Part shown: positions 60,334 to 64,000 of the stretch, piece after piece
Layout of the letters: every line of letters starts with the position of its first letter
Numbering within the stretch: the stretch's first letter is position 1
From: an uncultured Flavobacteriaceae bacterium
GTDB taxonomy: Bacteria > Bacteroidota > Bacteroidia > Flavobacteriales > Flavobacteriaceae
Length of the DNA: 64,000 nt
Assembly: GCA_947500445.1 (NCBI GenBank)
Contig: CANMSB010000001.1
Coordinates: 62,001 to 126,000, forward strand
Reading direction: 5' to 3'
The notes under the pieces: generated by a model
Seen by the model: only the letters and a program-made list of their open reading frames with translations
What the model was told of the DNA's origin: nothing
Database searches by the model: none
Position numbers and translations under genes: made by a program

Positions 60334-61674
60334 TTAGGAATTGCCGTCCTTCTTACTTTGCCCTCGATTTCTGTTTCCGGTATTTTTTCCGCCGTTGGTA
60401 TTGTTCCTGTTCCTATTTCTGTTCCGATTGCGATTGCGGTTCCTGTTCCGATTTCTGTTCCTGTTCGGGGAAGCAGGCGCTTTTTTAGCAGGGGAACGGT
60501 CCTGGTTTTCGTCCTCAGCATGGTTTTCCCCCTCGTCGACGAACTGGTGCTCGGGCATTCGCGGTACCTGTTGTTTGATCAATTTTTCGATATCACGGAG
60601 ATACGGGCGTTCTTCCTTGTCGCAAAAAGAAAGTGCTATACCACTGGCACTGGCCCTTCCGGTCCGGCCAATACGGTGCACGTACGTTTCGGGCACATTG
60701 GGAAGGTCGAAATTGATTACCAGGGAAAGCTCTTCTACATCAATGCCCCTTGCAGCAATATCGGTGGCGACCAATACCTTTAGTTTGCCGTCCTTAAAAG
60801 CCCCTAAGGCCTTCTGGCGGGCCGTTTGCGATTTGTTTCCATGAATGGCCGCGGACCGGATATCGGCCTGGGCCAGTTTTTTTACAATCTTGTTCGCCCC
60901 GTGTTTTGTTCTAGAGAAAACCAATACCGAATCGTTGGCTTTTTCATGTAACAAATGGATGAGTAGTTTGGGCTTGTTTTTTTTGCTTACAAAATAAACG
61001 CCCTGGGTTACTTTTTCGGCCGTCGCCTGTTCCGGTTTAATGGTCACCCGGTCAAAATCGCCGAGTAATTGTCCCGAAAGTTCCACAATGGCTTTGGGCA
61101 TGGTTGCCGAAAAGAAAAGGGACTGTCTTTGTTTTGGGAGTTTGGAGATGATCTTCCGTACGTCGTGAATAAAGCCCATATCCAGCATCTGGTCCGCTTC
61201 GTCCAGTACCACATAGTCCAAATGTTGGAAAGAGATAAATCCTTGGTTCATAAGATCCAGCAGTCTTCCGGGAGTGGCGATCAAAATGTCGATACCGTTT
61301 CGCAGCGCATTTACCTGCTTGCCCTGTTTTACACCCCCAAAAATGACGGTATTTCTTAAACCGGTATGTTTGCCATAAGTGGTAATACTTTCACCGATCT
61401 GTATGGCCAATTCCCGGGTAGGGGTTACGATCAAGGCCTTTATTTTCCTTTTTCCCCGGTTTTCGTTGGTTTGGCCGTTTCGGTACAAATGGTCCAAGAT
61501 CGGTATTCCAAAGGCAGCGGTTTTTCCAGTTCCCGTTTGGGCGACCCCTAGCAGGTCCTTGCCCTTTAGAAGTATGGGAATGGCCTTTTGTTGAATAGGG
61601 GTAGGGCTGGTGTATCCCTCGGCATCGATAGCCCTGAGTATCGGTTCGGCAATGCCGAGCGCTTTAAACGTCAT
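60334..61674 (-). CDS. DEAD-box ATP-dependent RNA helicase (RhlE-like)
   Basis: A 446-aa helicase that unwinds RNA, probably in ribosome assembly or cold adaptation. All core motifs are visible: Q motif ([11 protein letters not shown]), Walker A (AQTGTGKT, 45-52), [12 protein letters not shown] in [31 protein letters not shown] and HRIGRTGRA. The C-terminal tail (about 385-446) is disordered, basic and contains an (NR)n run, likely RNA-binding. Length and motif spacing fit the RhlE group of Bacteroidota. Confidence 0.93.
   Translation of the reverse strand: MTFKALGIAEPILRAIDAEGYTSPTPIQQKAIPILLKGKDLLGVAQTGTGKTAAFGIPILDHLYRNGQTNENRGKRKIKALIVTPTRELAIQIGESITTYGKHTGLRNTVIFGGVKQGKQVNALRNGIDILIATPGRLLDLMNQGFISFQHLDYVVLDEADQMLDMGFIHDVRKIISKLPKQRQSLFFSATMPKAIVELSGQLLGDFDRVTIKPEQATAEKVTQGVYFVSKKNKPKLLIHLLHEKANDSVLVFSRTKHGANKIVKKLAQADIRSAAIHGNKSQTARQKALGAFKDGKLKVLVATDIAARGIDVEELSLVINFDLPNVPETYVHRIGRTGRASASGIALSFCDKEERPYLRDIEKLIKQQVPRMPEHQFVDEGENHAEDENQDRSPAKKAPASPNRNRNRNRNRNRNRNRNRNRNNTNGGKNTGNRNRGQSKKDGNS
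60395..60465. repeat. Hexanucleotide-like repeat coding for the (NR)n tail of the helicase
   Basis: Short CGNAAY-type units (plus strand TTCCTG/ATTGCG/TTTCTG) are repeated in tandem and translate on the minus strand as alternating Asn-Arg. Such tracts change length easily. Confidence 0.7.
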
Positions 61675-61772
61675 ATACAGTTGTTAATAATCGGCAAAGG
61701 TAGGGTAACCGGACGGATATCGTAGCTTTTTATTGGTCGTGTGTCGTGCCGGTTCAAAAACCGGAAATGTGC

Positions 61773-63415
61773 TTACTCGAAAAGAACCGTTTCCGAAAGG
61801 TCGAACCACGATTTGTAGTAGGCACGGTGCATTTGCTCGATAGTGTTTCGTTTTACTTTTAAAGTAGGGGTAATACAGCCATTGTCAACGGTCCACTCTT
61901 CTTTCATGACCACTACTTTTTCTATTTTTTCATGTTTTTCGAGCGTTTGGTTCAGTTCGGAACGGGTCGTTTCCAAGCTACTGCTCAACTCCAACCTAGG
62001 TTTTTCCTTGCCGGCCAGGGAAGGGGTGATCAGGGCAATGGGTTGCGGGATTCCGGTTCCTACGATACATATTTGGTCGATGTCGGTGTTTTTCGATAGT
62101 GCAAGTTCTATGGGAGCGGGCGCAATGTATTTGCCCTTATCGGTCTTAAACTGGTCCTTCAATCGTCCCGTAATGGTAAGGTAACCGTCGTGGTCGTATT
62201 CTCCCACATCCCCGGTCTTTAAAAAACCATCGCTCGTAAAGGTGGCCTTGGTAGCTTCGGGAGCTTCAAAATACCCGAGCAGCAAACAGTCGTTTTTTAT
62301 ACATATTTCTCCTTCTGGCGACAGCTTCGTAAGCACTCCTTTTAGCGGTTTGCCCACACTGCCGATTTTGTTGGCCCCGGGCACATTGGTATGGGAAACG
62401 ATACAATCCTCCGTCATCCCGTACATTTGGTTTACGGCAATGCCGAGTTTTGCGTACCAATGCAAAAGCGATTTTGCCATTGGTGCCGCCCCGGAAACGA
62501 TAATACGGGCATCCCTTAACCCCAATTTTTTTCGTAACTTATTTTTAATTAGATTTTTAAGTAGAGGTATTTTAAGCAATACATTCAATTTTTTTGTGGA
62601 AGTTGCTCCAGTATCTTTTCTTGGAATTTGGTCATGATCCGGGGTACGGCCCCAAAGGAATGGGGTTGGGCCGCCTCTAGGTCTCGTGCAAACGTATCCA
62701 ACGATTCCGCAAAAAATATTTGTGCGCCCATAAACATTCCCCGCATTTCTACCCCTGCGCGTTCCGCAATATGGGACAACGGCAAATACGAAAATAGTTT
62801 CGGATGTTCGGGAAGTGCTACCAAATCTACAAGCGCAGCGGCGCTCGTCATAAAATTACCTGCACTGTGCATAACGCCTTTTGGCTTTCCGGTAGTCCCT
62901 GAGGTATAGATCAAGGTGGTCAGTTCCTCTGGTTTTTGTTGATGGTGATTCGTTAGGGGTGGATGTTGCTCCAAAAGCCCTTCCCATAAAAGTGCGGTAG
63001 TATGGCCGTAAGCAGCTACCCCGATTTTGGTTATGCCCGATATACCGGCTTCTTGCGACTCAAAATCATCCAACTTCCCGATAAAAATGGCCTTGGCATG
63101 GCTTAATTGTAGAATTTGCGCAATGGAATCCGCGTTCAACGTAGGATATATGGGTACGGAAACATGCCCTGCCATCATAATGGCCAGGTCCGCCATAAAC
63201 CAATGCGAGCAGTTTTTGGAGAGTAGGGCGATCTGGCTACTTGGTGGTAGGTCGAGCGCAATGATCGCCGATGCTATTTTTCTCGCCTCTAGTCCCGCTT
63301 CGCCATACGTATGTTCGGTGTACGTTCCGTTGACCGGTTGGCGCAGAAAAATACGGTCCGCATCATTCTGTTCCCAGTAAAAAAAGGCTTCCAATGGAGT
63401 GTTGAAATTGGGCAT
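61773..63415 (-). pseudogene. AMP-forming long-chain acyl-CoA synthetase split by a frameshift at an A7 run
   Basis: Two overlapping frames together make one acyl-CoA synthetase (about 547 aa). The first (63415-62585) has the ATP-binding loop LIYTSGTTGKPKGVMHS; the second (62588-61773, initial residue TTG-encoded) has YGMTED, TGDVGEYDHDGYLTITGRLKDQFKTDKGKYI and the C-terminal domain. They join at CCA-C-AAAAAAA-TTG (minus strand, near 62590-62600). One more A would restore the frame as PQKKLNVLLK. All conserved motifs on both sides are intact. It may be a true frameshift, a -1 slippage site (A-AAA-AAT), or a sequencing error in the homopolymer. Confidence 0.85.
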
Positions 63416-63802
63416 ATAAGGCTGTTATTGATTTTATTAAAGATACTCATTTTAGGTGAAGGTTTATCCTTTGACGGTAAGCTGCATTTCTTGTTTGGGG
63501 GCTTTGCGGACCGTGATTTAAAAACGATGGCCTTTCCTTGGGCGTGTTATCCGGTGTTCTTTTCCCATGGTGCCCGCCCGGATTACGGTTCAGTATCCGA
63601 AAACGACAATTGGGTAGTTTTTTTTCCGTTGCATATCCATCAAACCCCATTTTTGTGGTTGAACAATAAAATGACGGGGCGCAGCGGTAGTTTCTGGTCG
63701 AGCTGCTGTTCGGGGATTTTCCTACCTTTATCCTTGGTGTTAAAAGGGTATGGCCCTGCATAGCAAATAGCGTCGAATTTATAACAGAACGGAAAATTTA
63801 GG
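63416..63802. other. Divergent intergenic region, no supported gene
   Basis: 387 bases. Two overlapping frames (63311-63763 plus and 63447-63761 minus) have composition unlike real proteins and no recognised domain. Confidence 0.4.
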
Positions 63803-64000
63803 ATGATCGATTACAAAAAGCATTTGAAAAATGGGATTATAGTGGCTTTTTCCCTGTATTTGGTTTTTTTGATGGTCAACTTTTTCCTAGGCAGGTTCGA
63901 CGACGGGATAACGGCCTATTATTTATGGACCAGTTTTTGGGAAAATTTTGTTTTCTCCATGCTGCTTTTCGTCACCAATACCATTTGGTTCGAATATGTG
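63803..64000 (+). CDS. 5' end of a membrane protein, cut by the window edge
   Basis: An ATG at 63803 opens a frame that runs 66 codons to the window end. It begins MIDYKKHLKNG and has one hydrophobic helix (IIVAFSLYLVFLMVNFFLG) and a second starting near residue 50 (FVFSMLLFVTNTIWFEYV). The layout resembles the membrane region of sensor kinases or small 2TM proteins, but the visible part is too short to decide. Confidence 0.6.
   Translation, partial: MIDYKKHLKNGIIVAFSLYLVFLMVNFFLGRFDDGITAYYLWTSFWENFVFSMLLFVTNTIWFEYV

Noticed and set aside
60341-60844. 167-codon plus-strand ORF antisense to the helicase tail
   Set aside because: It is the complement of the (NR)n repeat and gives a low-complexity F/L/R sequence; a shadow ORF.
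63311-63763. 150-codon plus-strand ORF at the right end
   Set aside because: Starts antisense inside the acyl-CoA synthetase gene and has no domain or coding-like composition.

Overview
The window reads as chromosomal DNA of a marine-type Flavobacteriaceae (Bacteroidota). Support comes from a glycoside hydrolase with a C-terminal type IX secretion (T9SS) sorting domain, a TamB/TamL pair in the Bacteroidota arrangement, GIN-domain and PspC/PadR genes, a xylose isomerase/xylulokinase operon, AT-rich leaders without clear Shine-Dalgarno sequences, and promoter boxes of the TAnnTTTG type. I see no rRNA, tRNA, insertion sequence, prophage or CRISPR array. The genus cannot be fixed from this sequence alone.

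Layout. 1-6.6 kb: a flavodoxin-like/DUF2254/DUF2652 operon, a Dps ferritin, a small secreted protein, an AraC regulator and a DUF3124 lipoprotein. 6.9-10.3 kb: a minus-strand trio of small envelope proteins (YtxH, holin-X-like, DUF6327), a succinate-semialdehyde dehydrogenase and a GIN-domain protein. 10.4-16.4 kb: a very large phosphoesterase-like/beta-barrel protein followed by an HD-PycTM membrane protein, convergent with a YihY/BrkB protein. 16.4-25 kb: tamL and tamB, a 36-aa membrane peptide, a hibernation factor and a nitroreductase. 25.4-30 kb: an MFS sugar transporter divergent from xylB-xylA. 30.4-36 kb: a formylglycine-generating-enzyme-like lipoprotein, a LytTR regulator, trxB, and a BioF-like aminotransferase with a dipeptide epimerase. 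36-43.8 kb: a membrane-spanning propeller/AraC regulator divergent from a multidomain GH9 cellulase secreted by T9SS. 43.9-48.2 kb: a minus-strand operon DUF4870-NTF2-like-PadR-PspC-GIN that appears autoregulated through a palindrome over its promoter. 48.5-56.2 kb: housekeeping genes (DUF4442, AIM24-like, DUF2461, amidohydrolase, NudK, PBP4, OxyR). 58-64 kb: an AtoE transporter with peptidase E, a DEAD-box helicase, a frameshifted acyl-CoA synthetase and the start of a membrane protein.

The most unusual element lies at 56.6-57.7 kb in what first looks like empty DNA. It is a minus-strand tandem array of very short genes. Four copies repeat with an exact 149-bp period and encode the same 37-residue basic protein, differing at nine codons that are all synonymous. 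A fifth, diverged 37-residue paralogue lies upstream and aligns without gaps. A sixth 43-residue ORF lies downstream, followed by a terminator. Upstream of the array is a GTAC-N13-GTAC element with the same spacing as the palindrome over the PadR-operon promoter, so the array may belong to the same envelope-stress regulon. I do not recognise the peptide family.
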